A stretch of 64,000 nt of DNA from Angomonas deanei (lineage: Eukaryota > Euglenozoa > Kinetoplastea > Trypanosomatida > Trypanosomatidae). The notes under the pieces are model-generated. The model searched no databases and was not told where the DNA came from. It saw only the letters and a list, made by a program, of their open reading frames with translations. The translations under genes were made by a program, and so were the position numbers. Shown one piece after another: positions 37,467 to 47,474 of this stretch (positions within the stretch are counted from its first letter, which is position 1; each line of letters begins with the position of its first letter). The stretch covers positions 310,001 to 374,000 of the forward strand of contig LR877151.1 of assembly GCA_903995115.1 (NCBI GenBank), in the 5' to 3' direction.

Positions 37467-38768
37467 AAAAGAAAAAAAAAAAGAAATATAGACAAATTCA
37501 CAGCTCTTTTTTTCTGCGGTCCTTTTGAAATCAATCTGTCCTGTCCTCCCTTTTTTTTTTTTTTAATTATTTTTCTCATGTCTGAATATTTATTTTGTTG
37601 CTTTTTTTTTTTTTTTTTTTTTTTATTGATGTCGGGTCCCCCGTTGTTTTTTTTTTTTATTATTATGAGAGTATCCATAATAATATACACGCTACGGATC
37701 AAAAATCATTTTGAACTTTGTGTATTAGAGGATCACCTTCATTAAGACAACAATTCGTATTAATAGAACTTATGATACTCGTCTTTTTTTTTTTTTTTAC
37801 TGATTTGTTAATAATAATCATAAATATATGTATGTAGACCGAACATTCCAACAGTGGGAATTTCGAGAACGGAAAATATATTTAAAAAAAAAAAAAGAAG
37901 AAAGTGTTTCGTTGTAAATATCTATGCAAATATTTCCCGGTCTGGTTTCCCCCCCTTTTTCCTTTCTTTTCATAAAATTGTTTTTGAAGATTTATTCCGA
38001 TTTTTTTTTTCATTTTTTCATTTTTTTTATTTCCTCTTTTTTTTTTTTTTCATTATATATATATATCGTTTCAATGTTCGGTCTTTTTTTTTTTTTTTCT
38101 TTTCGTTGTTGTTTCATTTTTTCAAATGTACACGGAAGACAGTCGAAGTCAACTGTGCTTCTCATAATGATAATAATAATGATAATAAAGAATACGGATA
38201 CCCAAGAGTTTTTGTTTTGTTTTAAAACCCCTTAACAGAAAATAAAAATAATAATAAATGAAACTTTTTTTTTATTTTTTTCATTCACTCCTGGAAAAGG
38301 TATACATTTCAAAAGTATACACCAAACACGAAAAAAAAAAAAAAATTATTAAAATAATAGTCGACGTATATTTCACTTCTCGCAAAGCAAAGTGTTATAG
38401 AAATCAGCCGAAGTAATGGTAAAAAAAGAAGGCAAAAAACGATATACTAACAAAAGATAAATGTATTGAACTTATACAGCTCCATGTTTACTTTTTTTTT
38501 TTTTTTTCTGTTTTTACGTTTAGTTTAAGAGATTTTTATCGTTAAATTCGTTTTTATATCGGCAGGCCGTTGACCAGATAGGTGTTGAGCACACGGAGCG
38601 TTGTTGTTGATTTCTTCCATCGTGTATATTAGTTTTCTCCCTCTCTCTCTCTCTCTCTTTTTTTTTTTTCGCATAAAGTAATAAGCCGCCGGCGAAAGCG
38701 GTCCTAACTTTAGTTTTTATCAGAACAATCGTAAAATAAATTATTATTAATACATCAACAAAAAACCA
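37467..38768 (+). other. 1.3-kb homopolymer-rich intergenic spacer, longest in the window
   Basis: Dominated by T-runs (a run of about 23 Ts at 37602-37624; others near 37549-37564, 37786-37798, 38084-38098, 38491-38507) plus A-runs and a (TA)n element near 38054-38066. A CT repeat (38637-38657) and T12 tract precede the SMC1 start and fit a splice signal. Open frames here give only Phe/Lys-rich sequence. No gene or RNA is recognised; it stays between two + strand genes, so it is not a strand-switch region. Confidence 0.55.
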
Positions 38769-41700
38769 ATGTCCTCCAAAATTCATCGTGTAGAGCTCCA
38801 CAACTTTAAGAGTTACGCCAACGATGTGGTCATTGGCCCTTTCAAGGACTTCACCTGCATCGTCGGCCCCAACGGTAGCGGAAAGTCCAATCTCATGGAT
38901 GCGCTAAGCTTTGTCCTGAGTGACCCCACCTTGTCCGACAGTGGTGTCGTCCGTGGCCAGTCCTCCCGCGCGAATATGAACGTCCTTCGCATGAAGCAGC
39001 TGAGTGACTTTGTGAACCGCAACTCTGGTAAGAAGGGGTGCGCCGTGACGCTGGTCCTTCGTCACCCGCAAGGGGCGACCCAGGTGGAGACCGCCTTCAC
39101 CCGTGCCGTCAACGGGGACGGTAGTATGCAGGTCATGATTAACAAAAAGAAGGTCACGGAGGAGCAGTTCAAACAGGCCCTGGAGCGCGATCATAAGATC
39201 AGCAAGCGGGTGAATAACTTTCTTGTCTTTCAGCATGAGGTAGACCGAGTGGCACACAAGAAGGCGAAGGAACTGACCGAGCTGCTCGAAGAAGTCAGCG
39301 GCAGCGGCGAACTCCGGAATGAGTACAATCAAAAGAAGAAGATCCTGGACGAGGCGAATGAACAAGTCGTTAGCGCCTCGATGGAAAAGCGAGGGGCCAC
39401 CGCCGCAGTGAATCAGATGAAGTTGGCCGTGAAGGAGGCGGAAAAGTACGACAAACTGAAGCGCGAGTACACCGAGACCAAGAAGGATGTGGCCCTCACG
39501 GAGTTGTTCCACATTGAGACCGAGCTCGAACTGCAAAAAGAGGAACTAATGAAGTTCAACGCCAAGTTGGATGAGATGCAGAAGAGCATCGCCTCCGAGA
39601 GTGACATCCGGGCGATCAAAAAGAAGTGGGCCGAACAGCACAAGATTTACTTGGAGGAGCTGCACAAGAGCAGAAAATCGGGGGAGGAGCTGCGCTCGAA
39701 CTTTAACACGCTGGAGCGCATCAAGGCAGCGTTGGCCCACCTCACCCGTAAACAAGGTCAACAACAGGCAGAACTGGAGGCGGCAAAGAAGGCCGACAGC
39801 GTCCGCTCCAAGGAGGCACGCCGGCTGGAAGAGGAGAAGGAAAAGCAGGTGAAGCTGCTCCACAAGTTCGAGGAGGACTGTATGAAGGAGGATAAGGAGA
39901 ACGCCAAGGCACAGAAAACCCTAACCCCCGAACAGCGGGCGGAGTATCAAAACCTCCGAAAAGAGGCCGACTGTCAAACCGTCACCCTCCGGCAGCAGCG
40001 CGAGACCATTGTGCGTACCCGGGAGAGCATCACCGGTGCTATCCAGCACTGCGACCGCACCCTGGAGAGTATTACCCAGCAGCAGGCGGAGTACCAACAG
40101 TCGATGGCGCAGCTGGAGGCGAGGGGGAAAGAGTACGAGCGTCGACAGGAGGACCTGAAGCGAAAGATGGACGAGATGGAACGACAACTCAACGACGCGA
40201 AGGTCGAGCTGGGCGCCACACAGAAGAAGAATAGGGAACGGGAATCGGAGCTGGTGAAGCTGCAAGAGCAGCTGCACGAATTTCGTTACCTCCGAGACAC
40301 CGACAAGCAAAACAACCGCATGAACGAGGCGTTGCAGGCGCTAAAGCAGCTCTTCCCCATTAAAGGTCGTCTGGTGGACCTCTGCACGATCCCGAACGAA
40401 AAGAACAGAAACGCGGTGACGGTGGCGATGGGGAGAAACCTGGAGGCTGTCGTGGTGGACAGCACCGAAGTCGCCATAGGGTGCGTGCGCTACTTGAAGG
40501 AGCAGCGCTTTCCGCCAATGACGTTTCTTCCGTTGGATGCGGTGCAGGGGAAGGCGGTGGACGACCGTCTTCGCACTTTTGGTGGTACCTGCAAGCCCGT
40601 CATTGACGCCGTCCGCTTCGAGGACGAGCTGGAGCCGGCCGTGCGCTTCGCCCTGGGGGAGACCCTCATGTGTGATAACGTTAACGAAGCCAAGTCAGTC
40701 GCCTACGGTCGAAATGAGCGATTCAAGGTGGTCACGCTGGACGGCACGATGCTGCTTAAAAACGGTTCCGTGCAGGGTGGTTTGGCCTCCGTTCAGAGCC
40801 GCGCCCGCAAGTGGGATGAGAAGAAGTACGAGGACCTCCGCGCCATGCGGGATCGCCTCTTGGCCGACTCCGCCGGTGGCAGTGAGGCCAAGCTGGCCAA
40901 AATCAACGTGACGATCCGTGATTTGGAGTCGCGGCTGGACTTTACGAGAAACCACATGCAGTCGATCCAGTCCGACGTGGACAAGAATAAGGAGAAGATT
41001 GAACTGATGGGGGCAGAGATCAAGCGCCTCGACGGCGCCAAGGTGAAAACGGAAAGCAAAAAGAAGGCCCATGAACAGGAGTCCATGACGGCCGCGAAGG
41101 CGCTGCTGGACGTGTGCAAGTCCATTTCCGCGATTGAGAACCAAGTATTCGAGAGCTTCCAGAAGAGGGAGAACATTCCCAACCTGACCCAACTCCAGGA
41201 TAGAGAGGCGGAGACGGAGCGGGCGCGCGCGGCGAGCCGACAAAAATTTCAGTTGCTGATTCACAAACTGGAATCCGCGATTGAGATGGAAACCAAACGG
41301 GTCGGTTCCCAGAACGTCAAGGACTTGCAGGAACTGTACGAACGAACGGAGAAGGACCTCCAGCAGTGTCAGAAGGATCTGGTGGCGTACCAAGGGGTGG
41401 TAAGCAAGTCGGAGAAGCGACACAACACGCTAAAGACGAGCATTACGGAGCTGCGCGCCAAGCTGGATGAGTTGGAGGCGAGTGTGCGCGAGACCACCCG
41501 CAACTCTGAAACGGAGCTGGCCCGACTAGCGAGGGCGCGGAAAGGCGTCGTCATGCTGGAGGCTGCCTGCGATAGTCTCCGACAGCGGCGCCTCAATGTC
41601 GTGCGTCGGTGCCAAATGGATGAGACGGAATTGCCCCTGCGGCCTCACGCCGCCTCAGGTGGCAAACGTCTCCGTGACCGCGATACGGACGGTTTCTTGG

Positions 41701-42515
41701 CCGTCTCCGAACCATTCGATGTTGTCTCGGACGAGTCCCAGTCGGCCAAGTCCAGCAAAACGGTGCACATTGACTTCTCCAGTCTGACGGACGCCCTCCG
41801 GCAGGTGGGCAGCGACAAGACGCGCTTCCTCTCGTACAAGCAGCGGACGGAGGTGCAGCTGGACTCTCTGGTGACCCAGATGGAGACCCTCGCCCCCAAC
41901 ATGAAGGTGGCCACTCGCTATGCGGTGTCGGAGGACCGTCTCGGCACCACGTCCACCCTGCTGGAAGACTGTAGGGAAAAGGTGCGGAAGGCGCACGCCG
42001 ATTTCGTCCAGGTGAAGGAACTGCGGACGGAGCGGTTCATGAGCGTGTTCGAGAAGATCGCCGCCAACGTGGACCGCATCTACCAGGAGCTCACAATGGG
42101 GACTCGCGCCCACGGCGTCACCGGGTCCGCGTATCTCAGTCTGGAGGATGTGGAGGAGCCCTACCTAGGCGGCACCACCTACCACGCCACCCCACCCATG
42201 AAGCGGTTCATGCCGATGGAACTCCTCTCCGGTGGTGAGCGGACGATGGCGGCGCTGGCGCTGCTCTTCGCCATCCATGCGGTAGCCCCCACCCCATTCT
42301 TCGTCTTGGACGAGGTGGATGCCGCCCTGGACGCGGGTAACGCCGGCAAGCTCGCCCGGTACCTCAGTAAGAACAGCGGTAACTGTCAGTTTATCGTCGT
42401 ATCTCTCAAGGACCAGTTGTACCACCTAGGTGACATGCTAGTGGGTGTGATGAAGGACAAGGAGAAGAATAGTTCCAGCGTGCTGACGCTGGACCTCCGC
42501 GGCTATCCGTTTTAG
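38769..42515 (+). CDS. SMC1: Cohesin subunit SMC1
   Basis: A 1,248-residue SMC ATPase of typical length. Walker A GPNGSGKS is at 33-40, preceded by the SMC1-like start IHRVELHNFKSYANDVVIGPF. The Q-loop region FQHEVDRVA (~153) and two long coiled coils flank the hinge at ~518-667 (IKGRLVDLCTIPNEKN, VVVDSTEVAIGCVRYLKEQRFPPMTF, LLKNGSVQGGLASV). The C-terminal head has the ABC signature LSGGERTMAALALLFAIH (~1153) and Walker B FFVLDEVDAALDAGN (~1177), ending VLTLDLRGYPF. Motifs are complete. With SMC3 and a kleisin it forms the ring that holds sister chromatids together. The DEVDAALD and 'SxVVRGxxxR...NV' features separate SMC1 from SMC2-4. Nuclear. Confidence 0.97.
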   Translation: MSSKIHRVELHNFKSYANDVVIGPFKDFTCIVGPNGSGKSNLMDALSFVLSDPTLSDSGVVRGQSSRANMNVLRMKQLSDFVNRNSGKKGCAVTLVLRHPQGATQVETAFTRAVNGDGSMQVMINKKKVTEEQFKQALERDHKISKRVNNFLVFQHEVDRVAHKKAKELTELLEEVSGSGELRNEYNQKKKILDEANEQVVSASMEKRGATAAVNQMKLAVKEAEKYDKLKREYTETKKDVALTELFHIETELELQKEELMKFNAKLDEMQKSIASESDIRAIKKKWAEQHKIYLEELHKSRKSGEELRSNFNTLERIKAALAHLTRKQGQQQAELEAAKKADSVRSKEARRLEEEKEKQVKLLHKFEEDCMKEDKENAKAQKTLTPEQRAEYQNLRKEADCQTVTLRQQRETIVRTRESITGAIQHCDRTLESITQQQAEYQQSMAQLEARGKEYERRQEDLKRKMDEMERQLNDAKVELGATQKKNRERESELVKLQEQLHEFRYLRDTDKQNNRMNEALQALKQLFPIKGRLVDLCTIPNEKNRNAVTVAMGRNLEAVVVDSTEVAIGCVRYLKEQRFPPMTFLPLDAVQGKAVDDRLRTFGGTCKPVIDAVRFEDELEPAVRFALGETLMCDNVNEAKSVAYGRNERFKVVTLDGTMLLKNGSVQGGLASVQSRARKWDEKKYEDLRAMRDRLLADSAGGSEAKLAKINVTIRDLESRLDFTRNHMQSIQSDVDKNKEKIELMGAEIKRLDGAKVKTESKKKAHEQESMTAAKALLDVCKSISAIENQVFESFQKRENIPNLTQLQDREAETERARAASRQKFQLLIHKLESAIEMETKRVGSQNVKDLQELYERTEKDLQQCQKDLVAYQGVVSKSEKRHNTLKTSITELRAKLDELEASVRETTRNSETELARLARARKGVVMLEAACDSLRQRRLNVVRRCQMDETELPLRPHAASGGKRLRDRDTDGFLAVSEPFDVVSDESQSAKSSKTVHIDFSSLTDALRQVGSDKTRFLSYKQRTEVQLDSLVTQMETLAPNMKVATRYAVSEDRLGTTSTLLEDCREKVRKAHADFVQVKELRTERFMSVFEKIAANVDRIYQELTMGTRAHGVTGSAYLSLEDVEEPYLGGTTYHATPPMKRFMPMELLSGGERTMAALALLFAIHAVAPTPFFVLDEVDAALDAGNAGKLARYLSKNSGNCQFIVVSLKDQLYHLGDMLVGVMKDKEKNSSSVLTLDLRGYPF

Positions 42516-42772
42516 CAATCTATAATAATAAAACGATCTTCTTACCATTTACTACAGAAAGTGAAGTATTCCCATTCACCAAGTTTAACGACTCATAGAA
42601 TTATTTCATAGAAAACACCTCTCCATCTAGTGAGAATAGTCTTCTTTTTTTTTTTTTAAAAAAAAAAAGCCAGATACAACATACAATTCAGCAATTAAAT
42701 AATAATAAAAAAGAACTTTTTCGTTTTCTTTCTGGGCTACCCTGTTTTTGTGTCTCCGTTCTTAAAACACGT

Positions 42773-42823
<51 letters not shown>

Positions 42824-42851
42824 GTCCTCCCTAGAAAAAGAATACCGACAA
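42516..42851 (+). other. Intergenic spacer with T13A11 junction and CT microsatellite
   Basis: Contains T13 joined directly to A11 (42645-42668) and, near its end, the CT microsatellite listed separately. CTAG at 42831-42834 is the likely trans-splice acceptor for the FYVE gene. Confidence 0.6.
42777..42821 (+). repeat. (CT)n microsatellite acting as polypyrimidine tract
   Basis: About 22 uninterrupted CT units, ending 10-13 bases before CTAG at 42831-42834 and about 30 bases before the start codon at 42852. The position fits a trans-splicing polypyrimidine tract. A frame open through it would encode Leu-Ser repeats, which I take as untranslated. Confidence 0.85.
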
Positions 42852-43685
42852 ATGGGCAACGACGGTTCCAAGGACTATTGGCAAAAGGACGAAGAGGCGG
42901 CCTGCTGCAACAGCTGCCACAAGCCGTTCACTCTGACGTTTCGCCGTCACCACTGTAGAAATTGCGGTTATGTATTTTGTAGCGACTGCTGTAACGCCTT
43001 TAGTGCCATCCCCATGCGTGGATTGGCGAACAATGTGAGGGTCTGTAATACCTGCTTCGGGGTGCTGCGTGCCTCCCTTCGCGGACAGAGCGCTCCTGCC
43101 GTGGCGGTTACGGAGGCGGAACGGGCGCAACGAGCGACGAGTGCCCCACAAATTGGGAATCATCCCAGCGAGGAAGGAGCCGCTAGCGGAAACTCTCCGT
43201 CACAGGAAAGGGCGGAGACCGGTAACGAACAATACGTCACGTCGTACAATCACGACGGGTTTGATGACACGAACGCCATCAACGACAGTCAAACGAACCA
43301 AACGGAAAATGAAAATAGCGAAAAAGAACGGCTGCAGCGCAAGTGGATAGCGGTGAGGGAGGAGGCCTGCTTCGTCGACGTGATTGTGCAGCGGGCGGAA
43401 GGGGTGGGGGTAGACTCTCTGGTGGAGTACAGTAGGGAGACGGAGGCGCTGACGCTGCAGCCCGAGGTCCCACCGGCGGTGCTGAGCAAAACACTTCTCC
43501 CCTTCCCTGCACCAGCGGAGAACAGTGTGGCATCCTTGCTGGAGCCGCTCGAAGACGCCTTCCCGGCCCTCCTGGACGAAGCGCAGGACTTGATGCGTCA
43601 GATGAAAAACGACTTGCCGCACATGTTCTCGGGCCCGGTTGAAACACAAGTGCCCCAGCGTGATGCCGTATTTTCAGAATGCTAA
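42852..43685 (+). CDS. FYVE zinc-finger protein
   Basis: The start is ATG 42852 (MGNDGSKDYW); the in-frame ATG at 42750 lies upstream of the CT tract. Of 277 residues, ~9-75 form a complete FYVE domain: WQKD (the WxxD motif), CNSC, the basic RRHHCRNCG motif that binds phosphatidylinositol 3-phosphate, FCSDCC and RVCNTC, giving eight zinc ligands. Residues ~85-165 are disordered (Asn/Glu/Ser-rich) and the rest is acidic helix. A FYVE domain at the very N-terminus followed by a short tail suggests an endosomal adaptor. MGNDGS begins with a Gly2 and could be N-myristoylated, which is inference. Confidence 0.9.
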   Translation: MGNDGSKDYWQKDEEAACCNSCHKPFTLTFRRHHCRNCGYVFCSDCCNAFSAIPMRGLANNVRVCNTCFGVLRASLRGQSAPAVAVTEAERAQRATSAPQIGNHPSEEGAASGNSPSQERAETGNEQYVTSYNHDGFDDTNAINDSQTNQTENENSEKERLQRKWIAVREEACFVDVIVQRAEGVGVDSLVEYSRETEALTLQPEVPPAVLSKTLLPFPAPAENSVASLLEPLEDAFPALLDEAQDLMRQMKNDLPHMFSGPVETQVPQRDAVFSEC

Positions 43686-43854
43686 ATTATATTATTGCTG
43701 CGAGAAAACTGCCTTATTCAATTCTGTTGTGGTGTACGTCAATGAGTACTGGGCCATCTCGTATGTGTCGTATTTTTCTTTTTCTCTTCTTCTGTTTAAG
43801 CATCATTTTGTTTTTTTCGTTTGCCTCCTCAGAGGTCTTAGGATAGTAGAAGGA

Positions 43855-45141
43855 ATGTTCAGAGTCACTGACGTTCACCACCGGGCGTATCGCCCCTTTT
43901 ATAACTTGCCCACCAAGAGTGATCAAGGCAGGCGCATGTCCGGTTTCATGACGCCTTACCGTCACTGGATGTGGAAGCAAAATGAGTTGTGGCGCAACGT
44001 GCACGAGGCGCAGTTTGAGCACCTCCGAAAAGTGTACAAGCGGCAGTGGCTGGAGTCGTTTCGTGTGAACGCCGATGAGTACATTTACAAGTACAATATT
44101 ACGAAGGCGGCGCAGTTGGCGCAGTGGGAGCACGAGATGCACGCACAGGAAAAACAGAGGCGGGAGAACCAGCAGCTGACGCAAGGTCGTCAGTCCTTGA
44201 AGAAGAAACATTTAGACCTCCTTCGTGAGTTCCACGAACGACAATTCTTTTACTGGTATGAGCGGGCCAGCGAGCGGCTACAGTACATGAGTCACATTAA
44301 TTATATTCCACAGTCTAACATTAACGAGCACATAGAAAAGGAGCTAGACAAGTACGTGGTTGGGTCGAAGGAGCCGTACCCGCTGAACTTTGTAGGGCAG
44401 ATTCCAATGCTGGAGGACAAGGACGGCAACGTGGCGGAGGTCCCCGAGACCTTGATGACCAACTACGTTTCCGAAAACCCGGCCACCACGGTGAAGGAGT
44501 ACAAGCCCCGGGAGGGAACCGATATGGCGGAGGAGCAGCTACTGCGCATTATTGCCAGCTCGCAGGAGGAGGAGCTGTCCATGGCGGCGGAGGAGAGCGC
44601 CGCACTGCGTGAGACATTAGACGACATGGACACGGAGGAGTCTCTCCTGGAGAAGGAGGCGATGGTGTCCCTCAGTATGGAGCAAACCGACGAGGACCGG
44701 GCGGTGAACCGACGGGCTTACATTGACCGTGGTAAGACCGGTTCACGCACCATACGCCGTCCACGATTTGACCCAGTGACTGGGGAGCAGCAGTCCACGC
44801 CAGCGGAGAGCACGCCGATCAAGCGCCGCAAGTCGGCGGGCGACCATGCGCACGAGCTGCAGAAGCAGATGGATGGCGTGGCGACGAAGGTGTATGCCAC
44901 CGGCACGAAGGGTGGGGCCGAAAAGGCGCCGGGTATTGGAGAGATCGCTGGTCACCGCGGTCGTTTACGGGACATTGCCAACGTGCCCTCCCTGGATACA
45001 CTCAAGAAAGTCAGTCCCCAGGCGGCGGCTGCTTCTGGTATTGGATCGGAGGCAAGGATACGAACACAGGATTTGTTAGACAAGAAGTATGGCCGTGGTA
45101 AGTACAAGAAGAAGGGTGGCAACGACGACGAAGATTTGTAA
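43855..45141 (+). CDS. Probable mitochondrial small-subunit ribosomal protein mS26
   Basis: The start is ATG 43855 (MFRVTDVHHRAYRPF); the frame is open upstream through a pyrimidine-rich leader (TTTTTCTTTTTCTCTTCTTC, then CTCAGAG at ~43832) which I take as the splice site. The protein has 428 residues. Residues 1-~185 are a long basic helix rich in Gln, Glu, Arg and Trp (HMQ-type: WKQNELWRNVHEAQFEHLRK ...), ending in INEHIEKELDKYVVGSKEPYPLNFVG. That end resembles the 'ENLEARVEAALD...YNWAI' end of human mS26, and the overall helix has its composition. Residues ~230-428 form an acidic-then-basic extension not in animal mS26. Kinetoplastid mitoribosomal proteins usually carry such extensions. 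The identification is by pattern and needs a profile match. Confidence 0.5.
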   Translation: MFRVTDVHHRAYRPFYNLPTKSDQGRRMSGFMTPYRHWMWKQNELWRNVHEAQFEHLRKVYKRQWLESFRVNADEYIYKYNITKAAQLAQWEHEMHAQEKQRRENQQLTQGRQSLKKKHLDLLREFHERQFFYWYERASERLQYMSHINYIPQSNINEHIEKELDKYVVGSKEPYPLNFVGQIPMLEDKDGNVAEVPETLMTNYVSENPATTVKEYKPREGTDMAEEQLLRIIASSQEEELSMAAEESAALRETLDDMDTEESLLEKEAMVSLSMEQTDEDRAVNRRAYIDRGKTGSRTIRRPRFDPVTGEQQSTPAESTPIKRRKSAGDHAHELQKQMDGVATKVYATGTKGGAEKAPGIGEIAGHRGRLRDIANVPSLDTLKKVSPQAAAASGIGSEARIRTQDLLDKKYGRGKYKKKGGNDDEDL

Positions 45142-45380
45142 GGCAAAGCGAGATTAGTTAATTACACATATAATTCTTTTTTTGGTGTACGCGTGAGAGA
45201 GAGAGAGAGAGATAGTGCGTCTAATCATGAAGATAAAACGACACATTTCTCAGAAGTGGTTTATGTTCTGTCTCTTCATCCTTCTTATTTCATTCCATTC
45301 GGATCACCATCCTCTTTCTCTTCTTCTTCTCTCTTTTGGATGATTAGAAAAGTTCAAGGAAATAGGAGCATTATTTCGGC

Positions 45381-47474
45381 ATGCCCACTTCTTATCGGCT
45401 TGAAATTATTGTGCGACAGCTCCACTCGCTGACGGCGTCAATCAAGGCCAAGCTGGCCTCCCCCTATTTAGTGATTCAATTCTTAGACTTTCCGGCCATC
45501 ACGATACGACCGACGGAACCCAACTTCCTGGCGTACACGGAAAAGGTGGTGTTCAACGTGAACCACAGGGCGGAGTTTCAGTTAGGGGAAGGGGAGGAGG
45601 AGAAGCTGTTCCCCGCCAAGTGCAACTGTCAACTGCGATCGATCGATCTAGATGACTCGATTGTGTTTAGTGTGCCCTGTCCCCTCGTCACGGAGACACC
45701 CGCCAGTGTGTCGAGGTTTCCCTGCTCGGACTACTCCATGATCAGCCTAAACGGGCAGACCGTCGGGTTCGCGGAGCTGGCGGCGCGTGTGGTGCGCGTG
45801 GGCGACGTGGCGGACGCTGGGACAGAGAACGTCTCTGATGCCGCGTTGGTCGACCGACGTGATGTACCCAATACGGTGGTTGAAAAACCATATATCATTC
45901 GCGTCGTCGTGAACAAGGAGCGGAAGCCGTCGAGTGGGTTTACCAATGCCCTGACGACGAAGAGAAGTGACGTCCTGTCCGGGTCGGGCAGGGCGGGATC
46001 AGTCAAGGATGAAGTGAAGCCCGTCACCACCAGCTGGCCGGACGATCGTGCGGTGTCAAAGGCGGAGCGAAAGTCCCTCCTGTTTCTTTTGGAGTACAGC
46101 GTGTCCTGCCAGCTAATGTCGTTTAGCGAAACCCTCTCGGCGCTGATCCGGAGAGAGTACAAGCGGTTGAACAGCGTGGGGTGTGGCAAGCGATCCAAGA
46201 GCCTCCGCGCGAGTATTAGCAGGGGAATAGAACGAATTACCAGGGTAGCGAACATTGTGCTTCAGGTGGCCAACCAGCTCATTGAGAACTCGGAAGATCC
46301 GGAGGTGTTGGGGGTGGCGAGGAAGATTTCGGATAATGAAAAGATCAGAAAGAACCCAGTGAACAAGCTGCCCACCATCGAGGACGGGAGTGTGAACTAC
46401 TTCCTCGCGTATGAGGTGCTCTTCCAGCTCCAGATGCTCGGCACCAACATTTCCTACATTGTGTCCGCCTATCGCAAAGCGCTCGAGATCCCCTTGAAAG
46501 ACCTCCCCGACCAGCACGTCGCGTTTTGTAGGGAACTCTGCGATGAGGTGCAAGGGGTCACCAAAGAGGTGAACGTTTTGGTGCAGTCCGCGATTGACGG
46601 GCGATACAAAAAGGATGGTTCCCCCAGAAAGACACGACACTCGCGAAAACACCGCTCGACTCGTAAAACTAGAAGCAGCAGCGAGAGCAGCAGTGACAGC
46701 GACAGTAGCAGCACCAGCAGCTCCTCGCCCCTGGCGCGGTCGCGGCGGCGGTCCTCGGTGAGCTCCGACGATAGTGACGCCAGCAGCGGCAGCAGCTCCA
46801 CCGATAGCAGCAAGAGTACCCCCGTCCGTCGCAAGAAGAGCGGCTACAGCGATGACTTCTCTTCCTCGTCGTCCTCGGGATCGTCGTCGTCGACGTCATC
46901 CTCGTCGTCCAGATCCCTCAACTCCTACAAGGTTTCCCCCAAGCGGACGACGCTGTTAGACCCCGTCCCCCGTGTCGTGAGCACCGGCATCCTCACTCCC
47001 ACACCCGTGTCCCCGCTCCCGGTGTCTCCCCACTCCACCCCGCAACAGGCGCTGTCCGTGCCACAGGTCCCTATCACACCAACCCTCAGTGGAGGAGGAT
47101 TTGGTCTGTCGAACCCTTCGCTGACGCCACCCGCGCCAAATCTCGGCTCCTCCCTGCCCCTCGCCGTCCCCCTCCCCACCGCGAGTCCGATGCACAACCA
47201 GCCGGCACCGCAACTGTCGCTGAACACCTCGCTTCCTCTGAACACCCCTCCTCCCCCACCAAACGACAACAACAACCCGACGAGTACGTACAATCTACTG
47301 AGCACCTTCCACTTCGGCGGCTCCTCCTCGTCGTCTCCGTCCGGATCTCGGCAGCCGTCTTTGGTGCCCGCCCCGCAGCCGCCAACATCGTCGTCTTTTG
47401 GTTTGCCCGCCGTGCCGCCGCCCCTTTCTCCCACAGCCGTGCAGACATCCGCTGTGTATAACAATGATATTTAA
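45381..47474 (+). CDS. C2-like domain protein with Ser-rich and Pro-rich tail
   Basis: A 697-residue protein. Residues 1-~125 look like a C2-type beta-sandwich: YRLEIIVRQLHSL, SPYLVIQFLDFPAITIRP, KVVFNVNHRAEFQL, with a strand VGFAELAARVVRVG near 130-143. Residues ~225-410 are helical (KSLLFLLEYSVSCQLMSFSETLSALI, VANIVLQVANQLIEN). Residues ~410-510 are Arg/Lys/Ser-rich with long serine-aspartate runs (46677-46920), like SR-type or casein-kinase-2 substrates. The last 180 residues are Pro-rich with Asn. The early frame shows no transmembrane part. Proteins of this shape are found at basal bodies and flagellar transition zones, but the assignment stays open. Confidence 0.7.
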   Translation: MPTSYRLEIIVRQLHSLTASIKAKLASPYLVIQFLDFPAITIRPTEPNFLAYTEKVVFNVNHRAEFQLGEGEEEKLFPAKCNCQLRSIDLDDSIVFSVPCPLVTETPASVSRFPCSDYSMISLNGQTVGFAELAARVVRVGDVADAGTENVSDAALVDRRDVPNTVVEKPYIIRVVVNKERKPSSGFTNALTTKRSDVLSGSGRAGSVKDEVKPVTTSWPDDRAVSKAERKSLLFLLEYSVSCQLMSFSETLSALIRREYKRLNSVGCGKRSKSLRASISRGIERITRVANIVLQVANQLIENSEDPEVLGVARKISDNEKIRKNPVNKLPTIEDGSVNYFLAYEVLFQLQMLGTNISYIVSAYRKALEIPLKDLPDQHVAFCRELCDEVQGVTKEVNVLVQSAIDGRYKKDGSPRKTRHSRKHRSTRKTRSSSESSSDSDSSSTSSSSPLARSRRRSSVSSDDSDASSGSSSTDSSKSTPVRRKKSGYSDDFSSSSSSGSSSSTSSSSSRSLNSYKVSPKRTTLLDPVPRVVSTGILTPTPVSPLPVSPHSTPQQALSVPQVPITPTLSGGGFGLSNPSLTPPAPNLGSSLPLAVPLPTASPMHNQPAPQLSLNTSLPLNTPPPPPNDNNNPTSTYNLLSTFHFGGSSSSSPSGSRQPSLVPAPQPPTSSSFGLPAVPPPLSPTAVQTSAVYNNDI

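Noticed and set aside
37854-38225. Phe-rich open frame in the 1.3-kb spacer
   Set aside because: Its sequence arises from T-homopolymers and has no conserved motif; no splice signal leads to it.
46677-46920. Ser-rich run in the C2-like protein considered as an SR splicing factor
   Set aside because: There is no RRM, the serines alternate with Asp and Ser rather than Arg, and the N-terminal domain looks C2-like.
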